DNA of 64,000 nucleotides from contig CM046303.1 in assembly GCA_025267735.1 (NCBI GenBank), forward strand, positions 69,393,034 through 69,457,033, given 5' to 3'. Numbering within the stretch: position 1 is the first letter of the stretch; every line of letters starts with the position of its first letter. The translations under genes were made by a program, and so were the position numbers. The notes under the pieces were generated by a model, which did not search any database, was not told the DNA's origin, and saw only the letters and a list, made by a program, of their open reading frames with translations. Shown here one piece after another: positions 45,391-58,590 of this stretch. The stretch comes from Mactra quadrangularis (lineage: Eukaryota > Mollusca > Bivalvia > Venerida > Mactridae).

Positions 45391-47022
45391 TGAAGACTGC
45401 TTAATGTGTTTACATATACAAGTGCGTGGCAGATAGAAAATGCACAATAATACAAACTAACTTTTTCCGTACACAGTAAGAATAATGTTTGATTAATGTG
45501 AAAAACCATTGAATATTATAATTTTAAGTATTTGTTAATTTCTTTTCAATTCATCTGCGATTTAAAGTATACACATTTTTCTGTTGCACTATTTTCTCGG
45601 TCGCAACAGAATTCAATTATGTTTTGTTCGTTCTTTTTTCAAATTTCTGAGAGCGCTGACATAGAAAAGAATTTTTGAAAAAAAAATCCTTCCAATAAAT
45701 GTTTACAGTTGGTTCATTTTTTGTTAACTTATTTTTCAAATCGATAACCATTTTGTGACAATGGTTATATAGTATTATGCTATCAGATTTTAATCAAAAC
45801 ATATCAGTAATAATGTTTCGAAAGCATTACACTGTATATTAATGATATATGATCACATTTGACATGTTCGTGTTTATAATAATTGAAGAAGGATATCATT
45901 AAGCATATCACTGTCATACCGGATCAAGGCATATCGATTATGGGGGCCTATTTGGTTGAGTCAGGAAGGATAATAACTCCAAGGTGGTAGAAAATGAAAT
46001 TAAGTATTTAACAAGTGCCTTTCTGAGAACTTTAGGACAAATTTACTTATTCGAATGATAAAATTTAGCATCTAAAAGTGTATGAACTTATGAGCAAATC
46101 TGATTTTCACACTATAATTTATTCTCATAATTGTTATCTTGTCTATAATAAAGAGTGTATAGCTCGCTTAGATTGAAACATAGATAACAGTTTTAAGCTA
46201 GCAAGATGTTAAATGGAAGGTTATGAAATAAGCTCTCTTTAACAGTATACATATTCCTATCCGTATATAAATGAACAGTCATTTGTTTTATTGATAATCC
46301 AAACAAACTCTCTAGCTATATCTTTAGGTTGAATTCCAAAGTCATTAAAGTAGTTACAAGTAAAACGTGCATATTCATATCTAGGATGAAAAAAAGTACA
46401 TAAGTCAAATAGTCATACTGCGTCTGTTTTATTTGTTCGGGACCTCAGACTCTTTCCCACTTTGAAAATTTACCGAAACCAGAAGTAGTCCCTCAGTTTA
46501 TATGTATAGAGCAATTTAAAATGATCGTCTGCTATAACGGGTGGCGCATTATTACACTAGTAATCCGAACAATATCTCAAGCGTAAGAATATTCGCTGCC
46601 ATAATGTGCGCCTCAGTAGGGATGATTACGTTATCTTATGTAATAGAGTGGTATTAACGATTCAGTCACGATCCGTCGTTTGTGCTTGTTGTCGGTAGAG
46701 ATGTTACATCATCTTATGCAATAGAATGGTTCTATAGGAAAAGTTTAAAGATCATCGTAAATGACTATGAATGATGTCTGAATAGTGGATTTCATTTATT
46801 TTACATAGAGATGTAGTAGAATAAATGTGCATGAATGATAACTTTTAAGCGGCAGTTATTGAATTGTTTTAAGAATGACCCCTTTACTTGTGGCGATTGT
46901 GAGAAAAAATCAGCTGTGTGTTCACCTGTCCGGTTTACCTGTTGTTTTTATAGGTCGATTGTATAAAGTGTTTTGAACCGGAACAGTGCTGGTCTACCTA
47001 TCAAACTAATATCACTGAACTA
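45391..47022. other. No recognised feature
   Basis: AT-rich. No gene, array or TIR pair seen. Confidence 0.4.
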
Positions 47023-47240
47023 CCCTGCGTTCAGTAACTACTGTTAGCTTACGTTACGGGTACGGGAGAACTCAACCCGAAGACAACACAATCCGTGCGA
47101 TACTGAACTTAAAGTTGGGACAACTCAATCCGTTAGTAGGAAATTGTGTTGTCTCGGGTTGAGTTGTCTATGGGTTGAGTTGTTCCGACACTTCCGTTAC
47201 GGAACGTGTTTGAACGTTCAAGGTAACTGAACACGCTGCT
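47023..47240. mobile_element. ~218-bp TIR element, CCCTGCGTTCAGT family
   Basis: The left end CCCTGCGTTCAGTAACT and the right end, inverted, CAGCGTGTTCAGTTACC are related termini. Inside is a second inverted pair: GAACTCAACCCGAAGACAAC against its complement near 47150. No coding. Confidence 0.7.
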
Positions 47241-47975
47241 GTTTTTTGTGAACGAATGTTTTGTTGGAACCGGAAATCTAATTCCACTTTTCAAACCCGA
47301 ACAAATTCAGTGCCTTCAGCGCTTTGAGTTATCACTTCTTTTGTTTAAACTTAAGTCCAATAATCTTTAGGATTTTAGGTCCTCATATTATTGATTAGCA
47401 GCGGTCAAACTGTCTGAGATATGGGTAGTATAAAAACGGTGCATACATTTAATGTTCGGTGTGTCAGCCGCTTATATCCTCGAACATTATAACAGCCATT
47501 ATTATTTACTTACACTACAAGTGCTATAAACTGCAAAACCTGGTGGTTTAAATTGTTTGGAGATATCCGCCAAAACAAATATATAAATCTTGATTTCAGA
47601 CGTTATTAATCCTTAGATACAAAGTCTACAAATATTTACTTAAATACATCTGGCAACCGAAATATTTACTGCACAGAGATAAATCACCGATAAGCGCAAT
47701 GAGTTATGGGACAAAGTAGGCCTATGAATATGTTTATATTCTCTTTGTATAAAATGGTTAAAAGATCTTTTTTTCTGAACAGTAAAAATCAGGTTTAGAT
47801 ACATATCATTCCACATAATGCTGGTTTGTTTGTTCTTTATACAAGCAAACATGAGAAGAAGAACAAATGTACACGCATTTAAACTTACATTCACTAAATG
47901 GAATTAAGAATGATATGTATTTTCTCTAGATTAAAGAAAGAAAATAGTCTAATCTTATAATAATAATAATCAAAG
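47241..47975. other. No recognised feature
   Basis: AT-rich, non-coding as far as I can see. Confidence 0.4.
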
Positions 47976-49200
47976 CACTGGAGTGCTGGACGAACGATGT
48001 CCTGAACTTATTTATTAATTAAAGAATATATAATTATGTCAAAATATAAATATTATCTATAAAATAATGTATTAAGTATCAATAAATAGAAACAAAAGCA
48101 GTCCAAGGACAGCACTAGACTTTTCAAGTGTTCCGCTCATGGCAAGGTTTATCTTACTTTATCAAACAAAAAAATCAGTCAAAGTAAAGTTAGGTTCCAA
48201 ATCATATAGTTATATAAAGGGGCATAACTTCTCTAACAAAACTTGTATTTTATGAAACATTTCAAAAGGCAACTTTTACTTTACTGAAATCTGTAAAAAG
48301 ATTGTACTAATAATTGGTAAACTTGTTTCTACAACATTTATTCAAATATGTCCAAAATGTTATCTTATAACGGACAACATTGTGACACATTTATTATTGC
48401 TTTGTGAAGCCAACAATTGTATAATAAAGTGTATGTTTCTTAACTATATTACACAGTTTGGATATTCTTACTTCGATATTTTGATTTGTAAAAGTCTACA
48501 TGATCAATGCATCAGCTTGTTTGGGTCAGTCGTTGATATGAATGACAATTTTCAATTAATTGGCGTTTCATTAAATATTTATGTATGTTGTGGTATTAAT
48601 ATATGTGTACATAATTTATTAAATTAAATTGCATTATTTAGAACGTGTATTAATACAGAAACCTACATATTCAAGTTAAATTGTAAAGTTTTTGAATTTG
48701 TAATTCTTTTTATCATTCTCATTCCCAGAGGCTATCGAGATTCTCGATACTAGCGTTCTTGATAACCTCGGGTACGAGAATGTTCTTATTATAAGCAAGT
48801 ATTTTGTGATCTGATACATTTAGCTATACATAATGTATAGAAAATGTATTCTGTGATTTATGTTTAGTTGTATAATTTGTATGTTTATTCAATGTATATG
48901 CTCTCCAAATTGAAGAAGGAAATAAAGATTATTAGACCAGTATTTACTCTATTAAATATATTTGGTAGGTGGAGTTTCACTCTGGGCATGCAAGTTGTTA
49001 ATATTCGCATAAAGCGATAGTTAGTAAGTCGCTTATATTAATCGTGGAAAAAACTAGGTCAACGTTTTGTTTATCCGAATTAATGTTTGATAAAAACATC
49101 ATGGTTTTACCCAACTCTTTTCTGATCCGCTATCGTAATGTTAAATATATACAGTTATTGAATGTATAAAATTTAAACGCTTTCCGCAATTTATTTAATC
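47976..49200. repeat. Dispersed repeat C, copy 2
   Basis: Inverted relative to 22020-22800. Its two homologous blocks (47985-48180 and 49015-49190) are separated by ~835 bp, against ~385 bp in the other copy. The extra sequence includes a partly self-complementary stretch, GCTATCGAGATTCTCGATAC, near 48733. Confidence 0.75.
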
Positions 49201-50701
49201 TTTGAAACGACAAGCTCTGTTCTAGACATAAAGGTATTGAAGGCGGAGTCTATGATAGAGCGAGAAAGCAGGTTTTATATCACCACCTGGTGTTAGGAAA
49301 ATAAAAACAATGTACATTTGTGAATGACTTTAAAGGAGAATATAAGTGGTTTTAAAACGTAAATTTCCTGATTATTTGATTATTAAGATTCATTTGCGCA
49401 AATTGTTACATTTTTTTAAACAAAACTGTTATCAAAAATCGTTGGTTAAAAGTCGCTATTCAGCTTTAGTAAGCATGGTCACCAGCATTACCTCCTTTTG
49501 CATTTACTTTCGGTTCGGTATAAAAACCCGTCGTTCCGGGCCGAATCACGGAATTGTTATACAAATGTCAAATGTGTTGTTTTATCTTTAGGAAAAAAAG
49601 ACATTGCGCATAGTAATCGATAAAGGCTTAATATAATATTATTCTATAATAAAAGCTAACACCGGTCACTAACTGCGTTAATTTTATCATTTATAATAAT
49701 CTAACAGTCTAATATACAAACAAATAAAAGTGTCATCATCAATGATAATCAGCATTTATTTATCTGTTCTAAATAACTGACACTTTTCAACAATTTATAA
49801 TAATCCCTTAATACGTTGTTTGCTCTTGATAAAGTGATTTAAATTATCTTATTTTTACAATAATGGACATCTATTTAAGATACAATAAGAAAACATTTAT
49901 TCGTGTCTTATTCTTGACAAAAATATTGAGAAAAATCAATAACCAGAAAATTAAATTAACTATTAAATAAAAAAGATTGCTTCAAGTTGGCAACCAGACA
50001 AAATAACTTTACTATATGTTCATCATTTGTGTGGTATGTGACAACTTAGGGTCATAAGCAAGTAATTGATTTCTTGTTAGCATCGCATCAAAGAACCGAT
50101 TTCCGTAAACGATAAAAGATTATAACACGCCGACAAAGACTACACGCTTGGCGACGTATTGATATTATCTCTGATGGAATTCAGTTGTGTTGACAAAACA
50201 CATAAGTCACTTAAGGACAATGTAATTTACGAATGTCCTTCATGACTTTAAAATAGGTGTGGTTGCAATAATTGAAATTTACAAATTATTTTCATAAATT
50301 TCAGTTTTCATTTTAATCCTAATGAAATAAATAAGTAAGTTTAATAAAAAAATATCAAAAAAGTGGTTTAGTAATATTTATTTTTTATGAAAAAAGTGAG
50401 TTTAAACATGTAAACTTTTGTGCAAGTTTACATGAAGTACAGTGAAAACAGTTAAAATAAAATCTTCCAATCAGATTGTGTACACCCCCGTACAGATGCA
50501 CTGAGAGTTAAAAATACAAATTAATTCATACATTGTCTGAAATCAGTATAATAAAATATCTCTATATACTAAAATTTATAAATTTCAACATGTCCAAAAT
50601 ATAACTTTACACAAAAGAAGTAGTACAAACAAAAAGTACGGTGTCCAATAATGGACACAGGTAATGAAAGGTACACGCTTAAAATAGGTATAATTCACTA
50701 A
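49201..50701. other. No recognised feature
   Basis: AT-rich. An 81-residue frame at 49346-49591 has no motif. Nothing else seen. Confidence 0.4.
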
Positions 50702-51064
50702 TGTTATTATTGAACGGCCTGTAAGCGAAAAACGTTTCAGGCAAACAGAAAACGGTTTAAGTATATAGTACGCGAGTATGAAACAACCTGAAACAAAATA
50801 GTTCCAGTATATTGTGCAAATTAGTAACTGCCATTACAACGAAGTCGGCTGTGTTACTCCCGTTGATTCAGATCAATAAATTTACACACAGAAAACAAGT
50901 AAACATAAAAACAATTCCTCCTCTCCGAATTCTTCCAATAAATTGAAGTAAAGATTCTCTTGTCCGCTATCTTTAAACGTTCGCGCTTCAACGGATCGTT
51001 CAATTAACCGTTCATAACGGTAACGGTGATTGACTAACGTTAAATGCTTACTGAACGCAGGGCT
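50702..51064. mobile_element. TIR element, CCCTGCGTTCAGT family, copy with right terminus
   Basis: Matches 1560-2000 (ATTGAACGGC, CGAAAAACGTTT, ACCTGAAACAAAATAGTTCC) and ends TTACTGAACGCAGGGCT, the inverse of the 1510 terminus. The left ~50 bp of the family is missing here. It gives the uninverted arrangement against which the rearranged copy at 1510 can be read. Confidence 0.7.
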
Positions 51065-53897
51065 GATAAAGAACTGGGACTGTTTCATAAGAATCTTACG
51101 TAAGATAGCAAAATTTCCTAAATAACTTATTTACGTTGGCCTTACGTTTACGATAAGAGAATTTCAAAGACGCACTCAAAACTTAAAATCTTTGCTTCAA
51201 TACGATCTGACTTAAGTCAACGTCAAGTAGTGAAGCCCTCAAATTTTGATCACATGATTTGTTGTCAACAATACATTATAAACTACAAAACATTTAAAGA
51301 ATACAATATGTTCCACAAACTTTAACGAACAATTTCACAAACGGAGATGAGAAGCTCTCGAAGAAAATGCACGAGGGCTATACCGAGCCACCATACTCTT
51401 GATTTTTCAATACACGGCCAATTTAAACAAAGGTGGTATGACACAATAATTGGTCATCTTGCTAACAAAACATCGACCAATTTAAGACGGAACCGATGGA
51501 TGTCAAAATAAAGTAATTAGGCACAAAAAATTCCCACGTGACGTTAAATAAATACCTTAAAACAATAAATCATCAAATCTACAGACATATATAGTAATAA
51601 CTTCATAAAAATAAACTATTCTTAAGACATTTCATCGAAATCATGCAATCTTTAGATAGAAGTTCAGTTTGCGTTTGTACACACGTTTTTGTGATAAGCC
51701 CCTGACTTCCGCAAAGATGTGTAATGAATAAGTTTTTAATACACACAAAATGGACGCCAAAATTTTGATTACAGAGCCCACTTATTTGTTTGTTCATATA
51801 TGTAAATTCAGTCACAGATATAGAAAATGTAAGCCTCAGTGCATCTAGAGAAATATTAGTGCATTCCATATCTGCATATATATTCTGAACTTGTTCGCTA
51901 GAATAAAAGGAAACTTGCACAGAAAATAACGTATTTATTTCTGTATTCACAGGTGATGTGATGTACCTACGATAACATTGCCTGGTCCAAAAGATTTCAG
52001 GCAAGAGGGATGATTAAACAATATGATATTTATAGCACTGCATTCACCCTAACCAACATTTTGAGGGCCGGTACTTAAAGGTACCTTTCTGTAATTTCAA
52101 CTATTACATAGTGCTTAAATACATTTTGAGGTATCCCAAATGGACAATATGCTTGTTCTTAATTAATTAAATACCCCGTATTGAACCTCAATTTTAATGT
52201 TTTTGAAAGATAAAATTTTGTACCACAGGAAACAAATTGAGTAAGTGTCTATCATCAAATAATAATTATGTTCATGAGATATGGGTCTGAATTATCATGT
52301 CATAAAATAATCGATTGAAAATTTCATTGTAATAACTGCAAATATAACACATCGAAATAATTTTATTAATTGCATTTTTAACAAAAACATTCCTTCTACA
52401 AAGTTATTGTTTGAGAAAGCAAATTAGTGTGGAAGAAACGTTTCATTGTTTGCTAATTGTAACTTAGTAGATATTAACAATTTAAGATAAGATGCGCGTA
52501 TTTTCGTTTATTTTTCAATGTTTGAGTAATTGATGTCTCAAGTGTAAGCTTTTTGGTTTGTTTTATTGTTCATGTAAAATTTTTGTTTGTTGCAATTATA
52601 ACCTAGTCTAGTCTGTCCGAAAAGTCTGTGTCAAAAAAGTATCGATGACCGCAAGTAATTAAGTTTATGTTTTTAATTTTCCGCTTGTTTCAATTGCACT
52701 GTACACATTTTTTTTTTAATTTTCGCATGTGCATTTTATCAGACTGTTGAATTAAGACATTTAACATTTATTACCATTTGTAAAATCGGCGATTTACCAA
52801 TTTTTATTGACGATGTATTAAAAAACTAGTGTTTAAAAATACTAGCAACATGATAGTGAAAGTCCCATCTCGGGGTGTAATAATGCCCTTTATGATAATT
52901 ATTCCCGACTTCCTATTATCACTTTAGGTCCATGACAGACTATGCAATTGTGTAGTCTGTGGTTTTCCTCGCCTTGCATTGTTTTACAGCTAAGAAAAAG
53001 GCAGAGTTTGATAGTTTCACAAAAAATGCTTTCAAGCAATCAAAACAAAGTTTTTTATCAACGCCCCTTATCTATTCCCTAATATTTTATTTGAAATTCG
53101 AAATCGGTCCAATTTTATAAATGTGCGCCGTTTCACTATGGAAACAAACAATTATTTGTGTTTTACAATGTTTACAAAATATTGTTATAACAAATGTTGG
53201 ATTGTGTTGTTATTTGTGCGTGAATATTGTTTTCTTCTTAATGTGCTTCCAACATTGAGTAATCTCTTAGCTCAAAATTATCTGAAATAGTGCCTGTGTG
53301 TTAAAATATTTGGTTTCAAAAGTTTGTTAACATTTCAAAACCAAAAGTAGATAAAACAGGACTGTTGCCGCACACTATCAGACTCTGTTTTCTCATATAT
53401 TGGGTATATATTTATATGTTATTGACTTTTAAACAGTGTAAATAAGATTATGTTTTGTGCACATATGTCTTCTAATTACTGCATTCATAACTTTTTATCT
53501 AATATACGGGGAAAAACAGTCTTTAATAAGGCCTTGATGGTGAGCGACCTTTGTCCTCGGTTGCTTACTTTCGCTTCTGATATGTAAACAAACTTTGAAA
53601 TTTAAGATTTTAACATAAACACTATCTCAGTTTAATGTCTTACTAACATATTGTTCAGACAACATTTAAAGTTGTTAAATATTACTTTGCAAGAAATGAC
53701 AACAGAACGTCTGACCGGATCTTATGGCTAATCACAGGGAACTTTCTATTGGCATAGCTAAGTGATTGATACCTTTGCTCACAAAACAGCGACGTTTTGC
53801 GCTATTTTTTTTAGAATGTTGAGTAGCATTATTAAATAATATGTTATCATGTTTTATACAATTTTTTTGTTTGTAAATGTGATCATGTTATCGCAGT
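51065..53897. other. No recognised feature
   Basis: AT-rich. A 133-residue minus-strand frame (51603-52004) lacks any motif, start context or neighbours that would support a gene. A decayed exon cannot be excluded. Confidence 0.4.
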
Positions 53898-53905
53898 GTT
53901 ATATT

Positions 53906-54769
53906 AGGGATTCTACATAACAGGGATTTGTAACGAAGTTTATTTATCTATTTATTGGAGTTAACGCCGTTTTGACGATTTTAGGTCATTTACAGCGTCC
54001 AGCGCACCTAACCTTGCTTTCCTGGACCATTGTCTATAACCAGTACTCACCTACCCTTCCACAAGGCTGGAAGCTTCTCCTTAATAATGGTGAAAAAAAT
54101 TGACATTATTCTCAAATTTTCATGGAGGGGTATAACCTCCCCGAGTGGGATTCGAACCCATACCTACCCTTCCACAAGGCCGGAAACTTCTCCATATTAT
54201 CTAGTGAATGGAGGAAAATCGACATTTTTGTCAAATTGTCATGGAAGGGTATACCCTTCCCGCGTAGGATTCGAACCCGCACCCCTCGGGCACGAGTATC
54301 CAATTCCGTTGTAACGAAGTGCTTTTTTTAAATTTTCTCGGTCGTCACTGTCAATAACTAGCTGAAGCAGGCTGTGCAAACTATTCCAGAATTTAAAAAC
54401 TTGATTTATGTTTTTGTTCATGTCTTCCATGCAACTTGTAAATGTTTCTGAGATTTTTGACAAAAAGCAATTGTGATAGAAAATATGACTTTAGGTGATG
54501 TAAAATAGGGCTAAAAATGGCAGATCGGCGGGAAAATGCATTATTTTGTGAAACAGTCTGTGGGCGTAATTTACCTCAAAATCATCCAGAAACACATTTT
54601 TCCTAACAATAATGTCATTTTGAATGGTACTGGTAACAAAAATGCATCTGGATATTTTTATTAAAACTTGTTTACCGTATTGGCCGTAATAATAATGACG
54701 AGAGTGAAATTCGATGAAAATCTATTACATTTACTTATCGTTACAAATCCCTGTTATATAAAATCCCTG
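53906..54769. mobile_element. hAT-type non-autonomous element, 864 bp, with 8-bp target duplication
   Basis: Direct repeats GTTATATT flank it at 53898-53905 and 54770-54777. The right terminus, read inverted, is CAGGGATTTTATATAACAGG followed by GATTTGTAACGA. The left terminus reads AGGGATTCTACATAACAGGG, then the same continuation, with the first C apparently lost. CAGGG-type ends plus an 8-bp duplication are the hallmark of the hAT superfamily. There is no transposase. Inside lie two tRNA-promoter-like units (54030-54310). Confidence 0.85.
54030..54310 (-). repeat. Two ~120-bp tandem units with Pol III B-box motifs inside the hAT-type element
   Basis: On the minus strand GGGTTCGAATCC occurs twice (near 54265-54280 and 54146-54162). 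It is preceded by GAGGGGTGC or GTAGGTATG and followed by a GGGAAGGGTATACCCTTCC-type hairpin and CATGA(C/A)AATTTGA. The units also share CTTGTGGAAGGGTAGGT. They look like tRNA T-arm derived modules, but no complete cloverleaf or clear A box is visible. Confidence 0.7.
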
Positions 54770-54885
54770 GTTATATTCAATTCAAAATGTCCACTTTTTA
54801 CTCGTATTTGCCCGTATGAATTACAGATAGCATTAAAATAGGATTGAACGAAGGGTATTTTTGTTAGCATACAACCGGTGGCTTA

Positions 54886-56057
54886 GGGCCCCGTTACACC
54901 AAACCAGTTCGCAGAACGTTCGACCCCGTCCTAAAAATATCGCGAAACTGGTTGTGAACGAGCTAGGACGTGCCGTATATACCCCCGTTACACCAAACTC
55001 GTTCTCACTACGTTCTGAAAAAATTGGACCGAACGAGCTCCAAGTGTGTGCAAACGGACTGGACGTAGTTCCAACTTTCTACGGTCTGTGTTTAAACGTT
55101 ATGGACGAGCTAGGAAGTTCCGAACCAGTTTGCAACACGTTTACACAGAGTTCCTAAAGTTTGCAGTAGGTTCTCGGTACGTTCTACTCGTTTTTAGTAA
55201 GTCTATTGCGTTCGTATGCAGATCGTACCACGTCCATAACGTCTACAATACGATCTGATAAGGTTTGGTATAAATACAGACCATTTTTCACCTAGTTATT
55301 ATCTGGGCCCAAGCTCTTAGCCTAGAACCATGGAAGTCGTTAATGCTTTGAATGTTGGCTTTGTACTCTTTTTTTATAGAAGCGCAGCAAGAATACAATT
55401 ACAAGGTAGAAAAGAAACACCCTCTTTTTTATTGACTGGCCCAGGAGGCTTAGTATCTTGTGGCTTATATTGATGCTGGTCTTCACGAGCTTCACATGTG
55501 CAGGTGATTTTGGATCGTTTGGAAGCGATTGTCTTAACACTCACCGTCTGTCTGGTTCTGCTCTTTTTTGAGGCTCGATGGTCACAGTGATGCTTGGCGA
55601 ATTGTGTCCCTAAAGGTTGAAGCGCGGAGCGAGAATGAAAACGGGAAGAAACGTCCTGGATATTTATAGCACATCGGGTCAGAACGTGACTTTATTTCGT
55701 TCAAAACGCACTAAGATTGAGATAAGAACGTACTTAGAACGAGTTGAACTGTCTTTAACGGGATGGTCAAGTGTAAAGGAGCTTAGAAGAACTAGTTATG
55801 AACGGGTTAAAACTGACTACGAATGGGTTTGGACTAGTTTGAGACGGTGTCTAGTGACGAGAACGAGCAATTTTACCTGGCTACAGACGGGATGGAAACG
55901 AAATACACGCAACGGGAACTGGTTCTGAACGAACTATGATCGTATAACTGATATTTTTCAACTTAAACGGCACGTTCTAACTCGTTCACAACCAGTTTCG
56001 TGATATTTTTAAGACGGGGTCGAACGTTCTGAGAACTAGTTTGGTGTAACGGGGTCC
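54886..56057. mobile_element. Harbinger-like TIR element A
   Basis: The left terminus GGGCCCCGTTACACCAAACC and the right terminus, inverted, GGACCCCGTTACACCAAAC extend as ~90-bp inverted repeats. These include ACGTTCGACCCCGTC and GTGAACGAG(C/T)TAG. TTA lies directly outside both ends (54883-54885 and 56058-56060). A 3-bp TTA duplication is typical of the PIF/Harbinger superfamily. Element A overlaps element B rather than lying wholly inside or outside it. Confidence 0.7.
55381..55608 (-). pseudogene. Gene-like fragment in the left arm of element B
   Basis: On the minus strand a frame reads QFAKHHCDHRASKK, later KTIASKRSKITCTCEARED and KPPGPVNKKEGV, and ends at a stop near 55381. The partner frame in the opposite arm (56229-56447) is clearly related. 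It has no start of its own and no domain I can name. The clustered His/Cys residues could be a decayed zinc-binding segment. It may be part of the element's own second protein or a captured host exon. Confidence 0.5.
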
Positions 56058-56219
56058 TTACTATTGACCATCCCGTTTAAGACAGAACTACTCGTTCTTA
56101 GAACGTTCCCATCTCGTTCTAAGAGCGTACTGAACGTAATAACATCACGTTCTGATCCGATTGCTATGAATATCCAGGACGTTTCTACCCGTTGGCATTC
56201 TTGTTCCACGGTATAAGCT

Positions 56220-56447
56220 GTGAGGACACAATTTGTCAAGCATCACTGTGACCACCATGCTTCAAAACAAAGAGCAGAGCCTGACAGGCGGCGCATGTTA
56301 AAACAATCGCTTCCAAAAATCACCTGCTTAGATGAAGCTTTTAAAGATCAGCCTCTAGTTAAGCCTAAGAATTCTGAGCCTCCTGAGCCAGTCAATGAAA
56401 ATGAGGGTGTTGTGTCTCCTGCTCTTTCTAATGACTCAGACAGCTAG
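56220..56447 (+). pseudogene. Gene-like fragment in the right arm of element B
   Basis: A frame of ~75 residues includes QFVKHHCDHHASKQRAEP, then KQSLPKITCLDEAFKDQPL and EPPEPVNENEGVVSPAL, ending NDSDS and a stop. It is polar and charged, unlike the random frames around it, and aligns with the frame at 55381-55608 over most of its length, with indels. This is a plausible C-terminal protein tail. No known domain recognised. Confidence 0.5.
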
Positions 56448-57274
56448 ATTTCGGGATAAGATTTTGGGCAGAGTCAGAAGCCAGAAAAAAGAAGAAAACT
56501 AAGATATACACCCATCTCTTGGTGAGAAATGGTCTGTATTTAAACCAAACCTTGCCAGATCGTACTGTAGACGTTATTGTGTTGTACGAACTGCATACGA
56601 ACGCAATAAACGTATTAAAAACGTGTAGAACGTGCCAAAAACCTACTGCGAACTTTAAGAACTACGTGTAAACGTGTTGCAAACTGGTTCAGAACTTTAT
56701 AATTTGTTTTCATACATTAAGACGGGATAACAACGCATTATGGTCGTAATCAAGACGAGTTAAGTCTTTGTGCAAACGGAATGAACCGAGTTACAAACGG
56801 AACAGGTCGGTGTGTAAACGTACTGCAAATTGATGCCCGATCGAACTACGACAAGTCGCGTCTCGAGTACGATGCTAGTACGGCAATTTCGCTCGCAGTA
56901 CGTCCATTCAGTTGCCAGTACGTTGCAACTAGTTGCAGAACGAGGTGCCCGCAGAAAATATTTGAGTCGACTCAAAGTTCTGAAACCCCATTCTCGTTCA
57001 ACCCCGTCCGAGCTCGTTCATCACGTTCGTACAAAGACTGTAGCAAGTTGCTACTACGTCTATTCCGTTTTCACACAGTTGGAACTCGTTCGGTCCAATT
57101 TTTTTTTCAGAACGTAGTGAGAACGAGTTTGGTGTAACGGGGGTATTAAGTATCATCAAAATACACCTTAGCAAATGTAGCGAATAAACATCTAGGGGCA
57201 TGCCGTCGACCCACTATTTTGTGCGTAACCTAAAAACGGCCTATATACGCGCCTGGTATGCTTGTTCTTGAATG

Positions 57275-58590
57275 TATATCAAAAACTGAATTTATGTAAC
57301 TTTATACTCTTTTTTGATGTATTATACATATTGTACTTCATAATCAGCTAATGTCACTTGATTTATCTTTAAGAAAAATAGGTCGTCCACTAAACATATT
57401 TTCAATAAAGAGGTTATGTTATTGTTTCAACAGGTGCGTACTGCCACAGTGACTTGATGACGTGTTTAGCCAAACATAAATACTTGGACATTCGCTTAAC
57501 AACGATTATTTTGCCTTGAAGAGGATAAAATAAAACTGTTTTATATATCAATTATTGAATTTTATGTCGAGATTCGGTGAGTAAACTGAGATTAATACTC
57601 TTTTGACCTAAAACCAGTTATGATAAATTGAGTGATACGGTTTGTCATATTTTTATCTAATATTTAATACTCCAACTTTCGATCTCAGTTTTGTTTTTTA
57701 CAAAAGGCAATGTTCAGGAAGATTTCAAATGGACTATTTATTGTAATTCAATATACGGGCTAAAAATTTCTTTCTTGACCATAAAACTGTTTCAGTTAGA
57801 TTTGTATGTGTTTTTTTTCTCCTTTCGACTAACAATTGTTATTTTCGGCTCCATGTATATACCGATATGCACTTGATTTACCTGAAATACATCAGCTATA
57901 TCGAAATTCATCTAATATATAATTATTCAATTGGTATACAGCCATTTCCCAGGAATGGGTACCATTTTGGTATCCACGTTATAAACGATTATATACTTGT
58001 TGGTATTATCACTTGGAAATACAAAATAAAATTTTAATGCTAAATCAGGGCGGGTATTCACGTGGTTTTGCTTACGATAACATTGTGTCAACTTTAATGG
58101 CGGCGCCTATGAATTTATAGGTATTTGCTATTTTTTCTTCATTTGAATTTTCTATATAGCCCATGTTCCAGCGACATAAAAGCCAATTATAGTGGTGTAT
58201 AACTTATCAATATGTTTTTTGTACTTTTCCTGATTACCTTGCAGAAAAAAATGAAGCGGCGATTTTTTTTTGTAAAAATTCGTGGTAACATGGGGTCACA
58301 AAATATACATTTACGTATTTAATTAACAACGCAATGTGTCTGTTTTGGAACGAAATTTGTTAAAACGTGTACCGCAATTATCAACTGAGCTAAATATGTA
58401 ATCCAACATATGTAAATATTAGCTTTTTATGATTTTATATGAAAAAATAAGAATGATAACATTAGGTCACCAATCAATGAAATGGTAACATTGTGTTTCT
58501 GTTCTCAATAGATTGTCCTAAATGGTTATATGTTCAGCCTTTGCTTGTTTAGACTTTAGTCAAATATATGTCATGTATATACAATTTAAC
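57275..58590. repeat. Dispersed repeat D, copy 2
   Basis: Direct-orientation paralogue of 24711-25987 with scattered substitutions and small indels. It lacks the ~200-bp internal stretch present before 24711 in the first copy. Continues at 59160-59300. Confidence 0.85.

Larger units (their letters stand above)
54980..57145. mobile_element. Harbinger-like TIR element B with long inverted arms
   Basis: The termini TACCCCCGTTACACCAAACT at left and the same, inverted, at right continue as CGTTCTCACTACGTTCTGAA. TTA follows the right end and ATA precedes the left. Inverted homology continues far inward: 55045-55310 with 56500-56720, 55320-55620 with 56217-56470, and 55645-55780 with 56060-56200. 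It is thus nearly a full palindrome around a ~280-bp loop that contains the right end of A. Words such as GAACGT and CGTTC(G/T) are very frequent. Confidence 0.75.

Noticed and set aside
51603..52004. 133-residue minus-strand frame as a host exon
   Set aside because: No recognisable domain, no splice context or neighbouring exons that I could identify, and composition is like the surrounding AT-rich DNA. Not excluded, but unsupported.
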